A DNA stretch of 64,000 bases from Shewanella gelidii (GTDB lineage: Bacteria; Pseudomonadota; Gammaproteobacteria; Enterobacterales; Shewanellaceae), in the NCBI RefSeq assembly GCF_014647855.1, contig NZ_BMPZ01000002.1, forward strand, positions 434,001 through 498,000, written 5' to 3'. Of the stretch, positions 36,629-46,883 are shown one piece after another. Position numbers and translations under genes: made by a program. Numbering within the stretch: position 1 is the first letter of the stretch; each line of letters begins with the position of its first letter. The notes under the pieces were generated by a model. The model saw only the letters and a program-made list of their open reading frames with translations. It searched no databases and was not told where the DNA came from.

Positions 36629-38986
36629 ATGACCATAGAAAATCAAGCTCATATCGAACTACCCGTGCTACCACTAAGAGATGTGGTGGTTTATCCACAT
36701 ATGGTAATTCCGTTATTTGTTGGCCGCGAGAAATCGATTCGTTGCTTAGAAGCAGCTATGGAACAAGATAAGCAAGTTATCTTGGTTGCTCAACGCGACG
36801 CCGAACTCGACGATCCAACCAGTGACGATATCTTCGAAGTAGGCACTATTGCCTCAATTTTACAACTTCTTAAGCTCCCAGACGGTACCGTAAAAGTTCT
36901 TGTTGAAGGCGGACGTCGCGCACGCATTGAAAAATACACCCAAGAAGAAGATTACTTTGTTGCTACGGCACAGTCGCTTGTGGCAGAAGAGCTTGACGAA
37001 AAAGAAGAAGAAGTTCTTGTTCGTTCAGCGATATCGCAATTTGAAGGTTACATCAAGCTCAATAAAAAAATCCCACCAGAGGTTTTAACTTCGCTTTCGG
37101 GGATTGATGAAGCTGCACGTTTAGCCGATACCATGGCTGCACATATGCCTTTGAAGCTTGAAGACAAGCAAGCCGTGTTAGAAATGGTCGATGTTGGTAA
37201 GCGCCTAGAGCATTTAATGGCGATGATGGAGGGCGAAATTGATCTATTACAGGTTGAGAAGCGCATCCGTACGCGTGTTAAGAAACAGATGGAAAAGAGC
37301 CAGCGAGAGTACTATCTGAATGAGCAAATGAAAGCGATTCAGAAAGAGCTTGGTGATCTAGATGAAAGCCATGACGAGTTTGAAGGTCTTGGCAAGAAAA
37401 TCGAAGAAGCAGGTATGCCTGCCGAAGCGAAAGAAAAAGCGTTGTCAGAGCTGAATAAATTGAAAATGATGTCGCCGATGTCAGCTGAAGCGACCGTTGT
37501 TCGTAGCTACGTGGATTGGATGACTTCAGTCCCATGGCGTCAGCGCTCAAAAATTAAACGCGACCTAAGTAAAGCGCAAGATGTGCTTGATACTGATCAC
37601 TTTGGTTTAGAAAAAGTTAAAGAGCGTATTCTCGAATACCTAGCGGTTCAGAGCCGCGTCAAGCAATTGAAAGGCCCGATCCTTTGCCTTGTGGGGCCAC
37701 CAGGTGTGGGTAAAACCTCGTTAGGGCAATCGATTGCGAAATCAACTGGTCGTAAGTATGTTCGTGTTGCTTTGGGTGGGGTTCGAGATGAAGCAGAAAT
37801 TCGCGGTCATCGCAGAACTTATATCGGTTCAATGCCTGGTAAAATTATCCAAAAAATGTCTAAAGTGGGCGTGAAAAACCCATTATTCCTACTGGATGAA
37901 ATCGATAAGATGAGTTCAGATATGCGCGGTGACCCATCTTCGGCGCTGCTGGAAGTTTTAGACCCGGAACAAAATGCGAGTTTCAGTGATCATTACCTAG
38001 AGGTTGATTACGATCTTTCAGACGTGATGTTTGTTGCAACATCGAACTCGATGAATATTCCTGGCCCCTTATTGGACCGTATGGAAGTGATCCGTCTTTC
38101 TGGTTATACAGAAGATGAAAAGCTGAATATTGCTAAGCAGCATCTATTGACTAAGCAAATAGAGCGCAACGGCTTAAAACCAGCAGAGATTCAAGTTGAT
38201 GATAGCGCGATTTTGGGCATCATTCGCTACTATACCCGTGAAGCGGGTGTGCGTTCACTGGAGCGAGAATTGTCTAAAATCTGCCGCAAGGTAGTGAAGA
38301 AAATCTTGCTGGATAAGTCAATCAAGACTGTTGAAGTGACTGAAGAAAACCTTAAGTCTTTACTAGGCGTACAGCGCTTTGACTACGGCAAGGCAGAGTC
38401 AGAAAATCAGATTGGTCAGGTACGTGGCTTAGCGTGGACTGAAGTTGGTGGCGATCTGCTCACGATTGAAGCAACGTCAGTTGCAGGGAAAGGTAAGCTT
38501 GCTTATACCGGTTCTCTGGGTGACGTTATGCAAGAGTCTATCCAAGCGGCAATGACCGTCGTACGGGCTCGAGCAGAGCAACTTGGCATCAATAGTGACT
38601 TCTATGAGAAACGTGATATTCACGTTCACGTACCTGAAGGGGCAACGCCAAAAGATGGCCCTTCAGCAGGTGCTGCGATGTGTACTGCGTTGGTTTCTAG
38701 TTTAACTGGCAACCCAATACGCTCTGATGTTGCGATGACAGGTGAGATTACTTTACGGGGTGAAGTGTTACCGATTGGTGGCTTAAAAGAGAAGTTATTA
38801 GCGGCTCATCGAGGTGGTATTAAATTGGTATTAATTCCAAAAGATAATGAAAGAGATCTTGAGGAAATCCCGGATAATGTCATCGCGGATCTTGATATTC
38901 GCCCAGTGCAATGGGTTGATGAAGTGCTCAAGTTGGCATTAGAAAGACCAATTGAAGGGTTTGAGGTAGTAAAAAATACCGGTTAA
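36629..38986 (+). CDS. lon: Lon, ATP-dependent protease (LonA type)
   Basis: Degrades misfolded and regulatory proteins. 785 residues in the usual order: substrate-binding LAN domain ([16 protein letters not shown] at the start), coiled-coil region near 200-260, AAA+ module with [12 protein letters not shown] and FLLDEIDKM, and the C-terminal peptidase with catalytic Ser in DGPSAGAAM and Lys in [10 protein letters not shown]. It is preceded by a heat-shock-type promoter and followed by an unusual structured region before hupB. Confidence 0.98.
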   Translation: MTIENQAHIELPVLPLRDVVVYPHMVIPLFVGREKSIRCLEAAMEQDKQVILVAQRDAELDDPTSDDIFEVGTIASILQLLKLPDGTVKVLVEGGRRARIEKYTQEEDYFVATAQSLVAEELDEKEEEVLVRSAISQFEGYIKLNKKIPPEVLTSLSGIDEAARLADTMAAHMPLKLEDKQAVLEMVDVGKRLEHLMAMMEGEIDLLQVEKRIRTRVKKQMEKSQREYYLNEQMKAIQKELGDLDESHDEFEGLGKKIEEAGMPAEAKEKALSELNKLKMMSPMSAEATVVRSYVDWMTSVPWRQRSKIKRDLSKAQDVLDTDHFGLEKVKERILEYLAVQSRVKQLKGPILCLVGPPGVGKTSLGQSIAKSTGRKYVRVALGGVRDEAEIRGHRRTYIGSMPGKIIQKMSKVGVKNPLFLLDEIDKMSSDMRGDPSSALLEVLDPEQNASFSDHYLEVDYDLSDVMFVATSNSMNIPGPLLDRMEVIRLSGYTEDEKLNIAKQHLLTKQIERNGLKPAEIQVDDSAILGIIRYYTREAGVRSLERELSKICRKVVKKILLDKSIKTVEVTEENLKSLLGVQRFDYGKAESENQIGQVRGLAWTEVGGDLLTIEATSVAGKGKLAYTGSLGDVMQESIQAAMTVVRARAEQLGINSDFYEKRDIHVHVPEGATPKDGPSAGAAMCTALVSSLTGNPIRSDVAMTGEITLRGEVLPIGGLKEKLLAAHRGGIKLVLIPKDNERDLEEIPDNVIADLDIRPVQWVDEVLKLALERPIEGFEVVKNTG

Positions 38987-39004
38987 TGCAAGAAATTGCT
39001 GAAT

Positions 39005-39140
39005 AAACCCAAAAAAACATGAAAAAAGGGATTAACTAAGCTCAAAGCTGTGGTAGCCTAAGGCCTGTGGAGGGTCTGGTTGCTTCCAAGCCCTTGGCGT
39101 GACTGGCTTTGAGCTGTATCCAATTATTATTTTTGGGTTT
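39005..39140 (+). other. Nested inverted-repeat element between lon and hupB
   Basis: Outer arms AAACCCAAAAA (39005-39015) and TTTTTGGGTTT (39130-39140) are an exact 11-bp pair. Inside them AGCTCAAAGC (39039-39048) and GCTTTGAGCT (39106-39115) are an exact 10-bp pair, extended by two G-T pairs. The ~57-base core also contains smaller self-complementary bits (GCCTAAGGC, CCAAGCCCTTGG). The right outer arm supplies a T5 run. It may be an RNA structure in the lon 3' region, a small RNA, or a small palindromic element. Confidence 0.6.
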
Positions 39141-39248
39141 TCGTACTAAGCTTGAACTTTGCTTTCAGGCTTGATATAAAAAGTCTCCGCAGACCGCTCT
39201 AGAGAGGGAATTGGTTGCGGCGAAAAAAATTAAAATCAAGGGGATGAC

Positions 39249-39521
39249 ATGAACAAATCTGAACTAATCGAGAAAATCGCTTCTGGTGCTGACATTTCTA
39301 AAGCGGCTGCTGGCCGTGCACTAGATTCTTTTATCGCAGCGGTAACTGACGGCTTAAAAGAAGGCGATAAGATTTCTCTTGTTGGTTTCGGTACTTTTGA
39401 AGTGCGTCAGCGCGCTGAGCGTACTGGTCGTAACCCACAAACGGGTAAAGAAATTAAAATCGCAGCTGCAAATATCCCAGCATTCAAAGCGGGTAAAGCA
39501 CTGAAAGACGCTGTTAACTAA
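39249..39521 (+). CDS. hupB: HU-beta, nucleoid-associated DNA-binding protein
   Basis: Bends and compacts DNA as a dimer. 90 residues with the HU/IHF signature [19 protein letters not shown] and the beta-arm tip RNPQTG. The sequence [11 protein letters not shown] and location after lon identify HU-beta rather than HU-alpha or IHF. An AAGGGG ribosome site precedes the ATG. Its own terminator follows. Confidence 0.97.
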   Translation: MNKSELIEKIASGADISKAAAGRALDSFIAAVTDGLKEGDKISLVGFGTFEVRQRAERTGRNPQTGKEIKIAAANIPAFKAGKALKDAVN

Positions 39522-39554
39522 TTTAACACCGTAGCCATTATATGGTTCTGTATT

Positions 39555-39580
39555 AAGCACTGGTTAGACAGTGCTTTTTA
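39555..39580 (+). terminator. Intrinsic terminator of hupB
   Basis: AAGCACTG (39555-39562) and CAGTGCTT (39569-39576) with a 6-nt loop, then TTTA. Confidence 0.8.
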
Positions 39581-39673
39581 CGGATTTTAGAAAGCATAGT
39601 TTGGTCACTATTGAGCCAAAGCTGCGTTTTTTAAGGACAGGCATTTCATAAATATTTGTCCATCGAAGGTTAC

Positions 39674-39710
39674 AAAAGGCGCATCAATCAGTGATGCGCC
39701 TTTTTATTTT
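39674..39710 (+). terminator. Second terminator-type hairpin before ppiD
   Basis: AAAAGGCGCATCA (39674-39686) and TGATGCGCCTTTT (39692-39704), a 13-bp stem with a 5-nt loop and T-rich tail, ending 27 bases before ppiD. With the hupB terminator it makes two in tandem. ppiD therefore probably depends on read-through or a promoter inside this stretch. Confidence 0.85.
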
Positions 39711-39736
39711 GTTAATCGCAATGAGCGAGAAGTCGA

Positions 39737-41578
39737 ATGTTAGAAAAAATCCGCGAAGGTTCACAGGGCGTTGTAGCCAAAAGTATTTTGGTGCTAGTGA
39801 TCTTTTCCTTCGCATTTGCAGGTGTAAGTAGTTATCTCGGCAGCAGTACTGAGACGCCAGCGGCAAGGGTGAATGGCGAAGATATTTCGCAATCAGCTCT
39901 TGAGCAAGCGTATCAAAATGAACGTAGCCGTATGGAGCAGCAGTTAGGCGAGATGTTCGAAGCTTTAGCTGCGAATGATGTCTACCTACAGAGCATAAAG
40001 CAACGCGTACTTGATCGTCTTGTCGCAGAACGATTAGTAGATCAGGCTGCAAATAAGCTTGGGCTACGTGTTTCTGATGAACAGATTAAGCAAGCGATTG
40101 TTAACGAAACCGCATTTCATACTGACGGTGTTTTCGATAATGAGCGTTATCAAGCCGTTATTCGCCAAGTCGGTTATACCACGACATCGTTCAGAGATAT
40201 GATGCGAGTGGATATGACGCGCCGTCAGCTTTTAGCTGCAGTCATTGGCACTGAGTTTGTTCTTGAGGGTGAAGCAAAGCAGTATGCTGAAGTTGAAGGC
40301 CAAACCCGTGATATTCGCTACCAAATCATCGAAGCCCAACCGTTTCTAGCTGATGTTGTGGTTTCTGATGAAGAAGCTAATGCTTTTTATGAGCAGAATC
40401 TAGCGCAGTTTATGAGCCAAGAGCTTGTAAGCGTTGAGTACATTGAACTCAATGCTGCGAAGCTCGCGCAGTCGGTTACCGTATCGGAAGAAGAAGTCCT
40501 TGCTGAATATGAAGCTCAAAAATCACTTTATCAAACAGCAGAGAAGCGCTTAGCTGCGCATATTCTTGTCGAAGATGCTGATCAAGCCAATAAAATCCAT
40601 GCACGTCTAATTGCTGGCGAAACGTTTGAAGCGTTAGCGAAAGCTGAGTCGAGCGATGCGTTTAGTGGAGAGCAAGGTGGTAAACTTGATTGGTTTGAGC
40701 CTGGTGTAATGGAAGCTGAATTCGATACTGCACTATTCGCATTAGAAAAAGGCGCATTTTCAAATGTTGTAAAAACTAATTTTGGTTATCACATTGTTAA
40801 GTTGCTTGATATTCAGCCCGGGGCTGCAGCACCGTTTGAGGAAGTGAAAGATAAGGTTACAGAGCAGTTGAAGATGAATCTAGCAGCTGACGAATTCTAT
40901 AGCTTACAGCAGAAGCTCGCTGATACCAGCTATGAAGTACCTGACACGCTTTCTGAAGCAGCAACAGAAATTGGCGCAAAAGTTCTTTCTACTGATCTAT
41001 TTAGCCGTAACAACGCACCGGCATTATTTAATGCCGATGCAGTAAAGGCTGCTTTCTCTAGTGAGGTTGTTGTTGAGGGGATGAATAGCGACGTAATTGA
41101 GCTTGGTGATAACCATGTATTGGTTTTACGAGTGAAAGAACATCAGGCAGCCGGTACACGTGATTTTGCGGATGTTAAAGCAGATATTGTTGCGCGTTTG
41201 CAGCAAGAGAAAGCGAACGAGCAAGCTCGTGACCAAGCTCAGTTAGCGATGACACAAGTTAAAGATGGTGCATCAACTGCTGAATTCAAAACGGTTTCTA
41301 AGTTGTCTCGTATGACTAATGAACTTAATGCTTCGATCGTCGGCAAAGCTTTCGAAATGCCATTAGCGGCAGAAGGCGCATCAGTGGACACCGTAGGGCT
41401 TGCCAATGGTTACGCTGTTGTAGTTCTTGATAAGGTTAATGCTGCTGAATCTATTGCAGAGGAAGCTGTTGCGGCGATAACACAGCGTTTGAACTCACAA
41501 TATAGTGAAGCTGATTATCAATCACTGGTGGCTTCGTTGAAAGCTTCTTCAGAAGTGTTATACCCAGTCGCTGAATAA
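39737..41578 (+). CDS. ppiD: PpiD, periplasmic chaperone anchored at the Sec translocon
   Basis: Inner-membrane-anchored periplasmic folding factor. 613 residues: a short cytoplasmic start (MLEKIREGSQG), one membrane helix (about 13-33), a SurA-like N-terminal chaperone region, one parvulin domain (about 270-360, from LAAHILVEDA to FGYHIVKLL), and a second, diverged C-terminal region. The Lon-HU-PpiD order is the standard gammaproteobacterial one. Confidence 0.95.
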   Translation: MLEKIREGSQGVVAKSILVLVIFSFAFAGVSSYLGSSTETPAARVNGEDISQSALEQAYQNERSRMEQQLGEMFEALAANDVYLQSIKQRVLDRLVAERLVDQAANKLGLRVSDEQIKQAIVNETAFHTDGVFDNERYQAVIRQVGYTTTSFRDMMRVDMTRRQLLAAVIGTEFVLEGEAKQYAEVEGQTRDIRYQIIEAQPFLADVVVSDEEANAFYEQNLAQFMSQELVSVEYIELNAAKLAQSVTVSEEEVLAEYEAQKSLYQTAEKRLAAHILVEDADQANKIHARLIAGETFEALAKAESSDAFSGEQGGKLDWFEPGVMEAEFDTALFALEKGAFSNVVKTNFGYHIVKLLDIQPGAAAPFEEVKDKVTEQLKMNLAADEFYSLQQKLADTSYEVPDTLSEAATEIGAKVLSTDLFSRNNAPALFNADAVKAAFSSEVVVEGMNSDVIELGDNHVLVLRVKEHQAAGTRDFADVKADIVARLQQEKANEQARDQAQLAMTQVKDGASTAEFKTVSKLSRMTNELNASIVGKAFEMPLAAEGASVDTVGLANGYAVVVLDKVNAAESIAEEAVAAITQRLNSQYSEADYQSLVASLKASSEVLYPVAE

Positions 41579-41616
41579 CGGTTACAAAATGTAAAGTGAT
41601 TTTGCGAAAGATATTG

Positions 41617-41648
41617 AAAAAGACCAGCAAATGCTGGTCTTTTTTATT
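41617..41648 (+). terminator. Intrinsic terminator of ppiD
   Basis: GACCAGCA (41622-41629) and TGCTGGTC (41632-41639), extended by flanking A and T runs. Confidence 0.9.
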
Positions 41649-41744
41649 TAAAAACTCGATCTTCTTTTAGAGGCTTTGAATACTTATGCTTGAGCAAAGC
41701 CAACGAAAATACAGTTAGTAATACCTGTGATGAATGAAGAAAAT

Positions 41745-41770
41745 AAAAAACGCTGCGAAGCAGCGTTTTT
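41745..41770 (-). terminator. Intrinsic terminator of fabV
   Basis: CGCTGC (41751-41756) and GCAGCG (41760-41765) with a 3-nt loop, A6 on one side and T5 on the other. It lies about 50 bases past the fabV stop and can work in both directions. Confidence 0.85.
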
Positions 41771-41820
41771 ATGAACATATCTTGATGGCCTTCTATAGAG
41801 CTAAAGAAGGCATCCAATCA

Positions 41821-43023
41821 TTATAAATCAATCACATCAAAGTCAACTTTTGGATTTGCATCGGCGTCATAGTCAACACTATCGATACCAAAACCAAATA
41901 GCTTGAGGAATTCTGCTTTGTATTCACGGTAGTCAGTTAATTCAGCAAGGTTTTCTGTCGTGACTTGTGGCCATAAATCGCGACAATGCTGCTGAATTTC
42001 TTCACGAAGCTCCCAGTCGTCTAAACGCAAGCGATTTTCTGAATCTGTCTCTGCGGCACTGCCATCTGCTTTATAGAGACGTTCAGTGAACATACGGTTG
42101 ATTTGCTCCATACAACCTTCGTGAAGGCCTTCTTCGCGCATCTTTTTAAATACCATTGCAATGTAAAGTGGCATAACCGGTATTGCAGAGCTTGCTTGAG
42201 TCACAACGCTTTTAAGGACGGCAACATTGGCACTTCCACCCGTTGCCGAGAGCTGATCGTTTAAAGCGTTTGCGGCACGGTCTAGATCCATTTTCGCTTT
42301 ACCCAGAGCGCCATGCCAGTAGATAGGCCATGTAAGCTCTGTACCAATGTAACTATAGGCGACGGTTTTACAGTTATCCGTTAGTACGCCTGCTTCACTT
42401 AGTGCTTGAATCCAAAGTTCCCAGTCTTGGCCGCCCATAACCGTAACGGTATCTGCAATCTCTTGATCTGACGCTGGCTCTACACTGGCTTCGATAAGCT
42501 CGTCCTTATTGGTATCAACTGCGGTAGCCGTATACGTTTCGCCAATAGGTTTTAAGGCAGAGCGAATCACTTCACCGGTATCAGGTAGCTTACGAACTGG
42601 TGATGCTAAAGAGTAAACGACCATATCAACCTGGCCTAAATCCTCTTTAATAAGCTCAATGACTTTGTTTTTGGCTTCATGGCTGAATGCGTCGCCATTG
42701 ATACTTTTAGAATATAAGCCTTCTGCTTTTGCAAATTTATCAAAAGCTGCTGAGTTATAATAGCCAGCGGTACCGGTACGCTTTTCTGTACCCGGCTTTT
42801 CAAAAAACACGCCAATTGTTGCCGCATCACTTCCAAAAGCTGCTGCAATTCGAGAGGAGAGTCCATAACCGCTCGATGAGCCAATAACCAGAACTTTTTT
42901 CGGGCCGTTTGCATTTTTGCCAAGGGCCTTAGTTGTATTAATTTGCTCTAAGACGTTTGCTTCACAGCCAACGGGATGGGTCGTTGTACAAATAAATCCA
43001 CGGATTTTTGGTTTGATAATCAT
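41821..43023 (-). CDS. fabV: FabV, NADH-dependent enoyl-ACP reductase
   Basis: Last reductive step of fatty acid elongation; the triclosan-insensitive alternative to FabI. 400 residues, as usual. The dinucleotide-binding motif is [13 protein letters not shown], and the YX8K active site spans [11 protein letters not shown]. The N-terminus [20 protein letters not shown] is characteristic. The neighbouring sap genes end about 100 bases upstream and appear unrelated in function. Confidence 0.95.
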   Translation of the reverse strand: MIIKPKIRGFICTTTHPVGCEANVLEQINTTKALGKNANGPKKVLVIGSSSGYGLSSRIAAAFGSDAATIGVFFEKPGTEKRTGTAGYYNSAAFDKFAKAEGLYSKSINGDAFSHEAKNKVIELIKEDLGQVDMVVYSLASPVRKLPDTGEVIRSALKPIGETYTATAVDTNKDELIEASVEPASDQEIADTVTVMGGQDWELWIQALSEAGVLTDNCKTVAYSYIGTELTWPIYWHGALGKAKMDLDRAANALNDQLSATGGSANVAVLKSVVTQASSAIPVMPLYIAMVFKKMREEGLHEGCMEQINRMFTERLYKADGSAAETDSENRLRLDDWELREEIQQHCRDLWPQVTTENLAELTDYREYKAEFLKLFGFGIDSVDYDADANPKVDFDVIDL

Positions 43024-43127
43024 GTTGAGGCTCTTCTTTTTAAATTGCCAATAGAATAATTACTTCGTTCAATAAATGGCACTTTTTTTTAAAAAATTGG
43101 GGTGATTCAAGCAGTGGTTGGAGCAGT

Positions 43128-43913
43128 TCAACGTTTATGAGTGAACATACTTTGCTCCCGGATCAATCTTTTGGTGTATTCGTGTTGCGGATCGTTAAAT
43201 AGGGTTTCCGTTGCAGCTTGCTCAACGATAACCCCTTTATGCAGCACGATGATGTTATCGCTAACGTGTCGGATCACATTTAAATTGTGAGAAACGAAAA
43301 TATAGGAAAGTCCCATCTCTTTTTGGAGTTGTACCAATAAGTTTAATATTTGAGAGCGAACCGAGAGATCAAGAGCTGTTAATGCTTCATCCGCAATGAT
43401 CACTTTAGGGTTTAAGATTATGGCTCTAGCGACGGCGACACGTTGCTTTTGCCCTTCTGAAATCATATGGGGGTAAAATTCAAAGTGTTCTGGTAATAAG
43501 CCCACTTTCACTAAAGTTTCTGAGACGAGTGTTTTCCGTTCTTTTGAACTCATCCCCGTAGTAAACCGCAGTGGTTCTTCAAGCAGCTCGCCAATAGTGA
43601 GTCGTGGGTTCAATGATGTATTTGGATCTTGGAAAATCATTCTGATCATTTTACAACGCTGTTTGACGTCCTTATTGGCTAAGGATTCACCTTCAAAACA
43701 GATACTTCCACCCGTGCGAGAAGCAGCACCAACAAGGATTCGGGCGAGAGTGCTTTTACCTGAGCCCGCTTCGCCAACAATCGCTAATGTTTCCCCTTCA
43801 TTGAGGCAAAAGGATACGGGTTTGAGCGCTTGTTTGTATTGGCGCTTAAACCAGCGGTAGCCTTCAAAGTAGCGTTTGTGAAGGTCCGTAACCCTAAGCA
43901 ATGGTGCTGTCAT
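43128..43913 (-). CDS. sapF: SapF, ABC transporter ATPase subunit
   Basis: Second ATPase of the Sap peptide transporter, 261 residues from the ATG at 43913 (the frame is open 12 codons upstream, within sapD). It has canonical Walker A GEAGSGKST, the signature region ISEGQKQRVAVARA and Walker B VIIADEALTALD. It overlaps the end of sapD by 20 bases. Last gene of sapABCDF. Confidence 0.92.
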   Translation of the reverse strand: MTAPLLRVTDLHKRYFEGYRWFKRQYKQALKPVSFCLNEGETLAIVGEAGSGKSTLARILVGAASRTGGSICFEGESLANKDVKQRCKMIRMIFQDPNTSLNPRLTIGELLEEPLRFTTGMSSKERKTLVSETLVKVGLLPEHFEFYPHMISEGQKQRVAVARAIILNPKVIIADEALTALDLSVRSQILNLLVQLQKEMGLSYIFVSHNLNVIRHVSDNIIVLHKGVIVEQAATETLFNDPQHEYTKRLIREQSMFTHKR

Positions 43914-44898
43914 GGCATGTCTCGTTGGTATAAGGGAAATGGCAGGCAAAGTGGCGGCCCTTTTTTCTACACAAAATTGGCTGTTTTACGCAGGTCTTTT
44001 TGGCTTCAGGACATCGAGGTCCCAGGCGACAACCAATGGGAAGGTGCTGTAGCGCAGGCGCCGAACCTGGTAAGGTCGGCAAAATGCTTTTTTGTTGTGT
44101 TGTCTCTGTATAATCAGGAATATGCCCGAGCAAGGCTTTGGTGTATGGGTGAAAAGGTTTAGCGATCAGTTGCTGAGTCGGACCGGCTTCCATCACCTGC
44201 CCTGCATAGAGCACCGTCAGACGTTCGCACCATTGAGAGACAGTTTCCAGTTCATGACTAATAAGCAGTATCGATACGCCATGGAGCTGATTGAGCTGTG
44301 ATAGCAGCCTAAAAATCTGAGCTTGGGTGCTGGTTTCCATTGAAGCTGTTGGTTCATCGGCGATCAAGAGTTTTGGGCTATTGGCGACGGCCATTGCTAT
44401 CATTACTTTTTGGCATTCACCTTCAGATAGCTCCCATGGGAAGCTTGCCATAATTTTTTTATGATCTTTAATGCCGACTTTGTGAAGCCATTTCTCCGCA
44501 GCGCGCTTACGTTTTTTTCCACGACTCCACCAAAAGCCTGTTGATGCGGGCATTGCTTCGATGAGCTGCGAGCCAACACTAATCACTGGATCAAGGCTGC
44601 TCGATGGATCTTGAAATATCATTGCCATCTCAGAACCCATAATGCTACGTCGTTCTTGGCTGTTCATCTCAAGCAAATTGCGACCATTCAACATCATACG
44701 GTCTGCTTTTATGGTCCAATTGCTGCCTGGGATCCCTAGAATAGCGCGTGCAAGCAAGCTACGGCCAGAGCCTGACTCACCGACTAATCCGTGGATCTCT
44801 CCATCTTGGATAGTTAAGCTCACGCGATCGAGTGCTTTAACCTTCCCCTGTGGGGTATCTAACTCAATGGTTAGGTTTCGAATATCCAGTAACTGCAT
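43894..44898 (-). CDS. sapD: SapD, ABC transporter ATPase subunit with Arg in Walker A
   Basis: ATPase of the Sap transporter; in Escherichia coli SapD also supports Trk potassium uptake. 334 residues. The Walker A loop reads GESGSGRS, with Arg46 (codon CGT) where ATPases have lysine. The signature LSEGECQKV and Walker B LLIADEPTAS are otherwise as in SapD. The C-terminal cysteine-bearing oligopeptide-transporter motif (CRLGPRCPEAKKTC) is present. It begins about 80 bases after sapC. Confidence 0.92.
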   Translation of the reverse strand: MQLLDIRNLTIELDTPQGKVKALDRVSLTIQDGEIHGLVGESGSGRSLLARAILGIPGSNWTIKADRMMLNGRNLLEMNSQERRSIMGSEMAMIFQDPSSSLDPVISVGSQLIEAMPASTGFWWSRGKKRKRAAEKWLHKVGIKDHKKIMASFPWELSEGECQKVMIAMAVANSPKLLIADEPTASMETSTQAQIFRLLSQLNQLHGVSILLISHELETVSQWCERLTVLYAGQVMEAGPTQQLIAKPFHPYTKALLGHIPDYTETTQQKSILPTLPGSAPALQHLPIGCRLGPRCPEAKKTCVKQPILCRKKGRHFACHFPYTNETCHDSTIA

Positions 44899-44980
44899 TG
44901 TTTAGTCGCAAAAGGGCAAAAAGCCGTCTTTAATTTTTAAGTAAAAATAATGCTATCGTTTGCATGGTACACATCTTCCA

Positions 44981-45865
44981 TTACCTTGGCGCTAAGGCAG
45001 TTCGTAAACCATCGCCGACAAGGTTAATTGAAAGCACGCTTACCAATATTGTCGCTCCGGGAATGGTTACTGTCCACGGCGCTGTGAGAAGGTTGTCTAA
45101 CCCTTGCGCAATCATTGCTCCCCATTCTGGACTAGGGGCTTGCGCGCCAAGCCCAAGAAAACCAAGTGCTGCAATATCCAAAATCGCGACCGAGATTGCC
45201 AACGTCGTTTGTACGATGATGGTTTCCCAGACATTGGGCATGATCACAAACCAAAATATTTGTAACGGGTTTGCACCATCAAGAATAGCGGCTTTCACAT
45301 ATTCTTTTTGTGATTCTTCACGCACCGCCAAATGGGTTGAACGGACAAACTGGGGGGTAAGTGCTAAACCAACAGCCCAGAATATATTTTCAAGCCCTGG
45401 TCCCATAACCGCGACGACTAATATAGCGAGGAGCATTGATGGAATAGAAAGGAGTGCATCAAGCAAATGACCTAAAATACTGGACTTAATACCTTTCATC
45501 ATGCCTGACAACGAGCCAATGACGAGGCCAACTGATAGTGCAGATATCACTATCCATAACGCCATCCCAAACGTGAGGTGTGCACCGTGGAGCAGCCGGC
45601 TAAATATATCTCGGCCAAGGTCGTCTGTGCCTAGAAAATGTTCCACAGTTCCTGCAGGATCCCATGAGGGAGGGAGGAGTAATGCCTGAGTGTCTTGTTG
45701 CTCAGCTGTGTACGGTGCTATTAGCGGCCCGAAAACGGTCAGCAGCAGTAAACATATCACTAACCATAAGCCGAGAACCGCAAACGGGTTTGATGAAAAC
45801 ACTTGCCATATTCGAAGTGATGGTGAGGGGATCTCATCTTCTTGATATATTTTAATTTGAGGCAT
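44981..45865 (-). CDS. sapC: SapC, ABC transporter permease
   Basis: Inner-membrane permease of the Dpp/Opp type, 294 residues from the ATG at 45865, which has GGAAAGAG upstream; the longer frame runs back into sapB. About six membrane helices and the permease EAA-type loop (VKAAILDGANPLQIFWFVIMP) are visible. It overlaps sapB by 14 bases, so the two are coupled and probably form the heterodimeric channel. Confidence 0.92.
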   Translation of the reverse strand: MPQIKIYQEDEIPSPSLRIWQVFSSNPFAVLGLWLVICLLLLTVFGPLIAPYTAEQQDTQALLLPPSWDPAGTVEHFLGTDDLGRDIFSRLLHGAHLTFGMALWIVISALSVGLVIGSLSGMMKGIKSSILGHLLDALLSIPSMLLAILVVAVMGPGLENIFWAVGLALTPQFVRSTHLAVREESQKEYVKAAILDGANPLQIFWFVIMPNVWETIIVQTTLAISVAILDIAALGFLGLGAQAPSPEWGAMIAQGLDNLLTAPWTVTIPGATILVSVLSINLVGDGLRTALAPR

Positions 45866-46883
45866 AAAGCTCTTTCCTACTAATTGGGTTCGTTGCTGTA
45901 TGCACAATCTCAATCAAGATACTAGAAAGCATAATTAAAAGCGCAACGACCAATATCCCGCCTTGAATCACCGTGTAATCACGTTGGTATATACCTGAAA
46001 CTAGCCATGAGCCTACACCTGGCCATGAGAATATCACTTCGACGATGATGGAATAGCTCGCAAAGGGACCAAGCATAATTCCCAAATGCTTTAACACAGG
46101 GATGAGTGCATTGGGTAATGCATGGCGAAGCACGATCTTCGCTGTACTCAACCCTCTCGCTTCGGCGGCGCGAATAAAGGTTTGATTCATAATGTTGAGC
46201 ATTGCTGACCGCGTAATTCGCACGACAACGGTGAAAGGCAAAACGGCAAGGGTTATTGATGGGAGTATCATATGCTGAAGCGCATCTAAAAAAGCTGCCA
46301 TTCGATATTCTGAGTCTGAGACCCAAGTATCAAATAAGATAAATCCAGTGACGGGTTCTATTTCATAAAGTAGGTTTATTTGACCAGATATGGGTAACCA
46401 ACCCAGATGGACGCCGAACCATAGTGATAAGGTAAGGCCGAGCCAAAAAACCGGAATCGAATAGCCGGTCAGCGTCATTGCCATAATTGCATGCTGCGTG
46501 AGGCGATGCTGTGTTAACGATGCCAATATTCCGATTGGGACGCCAAAGACAAGGGCTAGTAGCGCAGCCACATTGGCCAGTTCTAACGTGGCAGGCAAGC
46601 GGGCCATTAGTTCTTGAGAAACACTTTGTTGAGATGTAATCGATATGCCAAGGTCACCACTGAGTCGCTGCTGAAGAAATGCAGAAAATTGCAGGGGGGT
46701 ATTTTTATTCAAAGCATAGAGTTCAGTGACTTGCTCAACCTGAGCGGGAGAGGGTGATACAATTCCTGATAGTGCTGTGATTCGGTCAACAGGGAATAAA
46801 CCCGTCGTGTAGAACAGCACACCCGCTAAAACTAACGATGTTGCGACAAAAAGGTTGAGTCGACGCAATAAATATTTGCCCAT
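45852..46883 (-). CDS. sapB: SapB, ABC transporter permease
   Basis: Inner-membrane permease, 343 residues, N-terminal helix followed by the DppB-like domain; the EAA loop is seen as FIRAAEARGLSTAKIVLRHA. Its ATG shares its first base with the sapA stop codon, and its end overlaps sapC. It pairs with SapC. Confidence 0.93.
   Translation of the reverse strand: MGKYLLRRLNLFVATSLVLAGVLFYTTGLFPVDRITALSGIVSPSPAQVEQVTELYALNKNTPLQFSAFLQQRLSGDLGISITSQQSVSQELMARLPATLELANVAALLALVFGVPIGILASLTQHRLTQHAIMAMTLTGYSIPVFWLGLTLSLWFGVHLGWLPISGQINLLYEIEPVTGFILFDTWVSDSEYRMAAFLDALQHMILPSITLAVLPFTVVVRITRSAMLNIMNQTFIRAAEARGLSTAKIVLRHALPNALIPVLKHLGIMLGPFASYSIIVEVIFSWPGVGSWLVSGIYQRDYTVIQGGILVVALLIMLSSILIEIVHTATNPISRKELYASN

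Noticed and set aside
44964-45470. 168-codon frame antisense to sapC
   Set aside because: Shadow frame of a clear permease gene; no ribosome site or domain.
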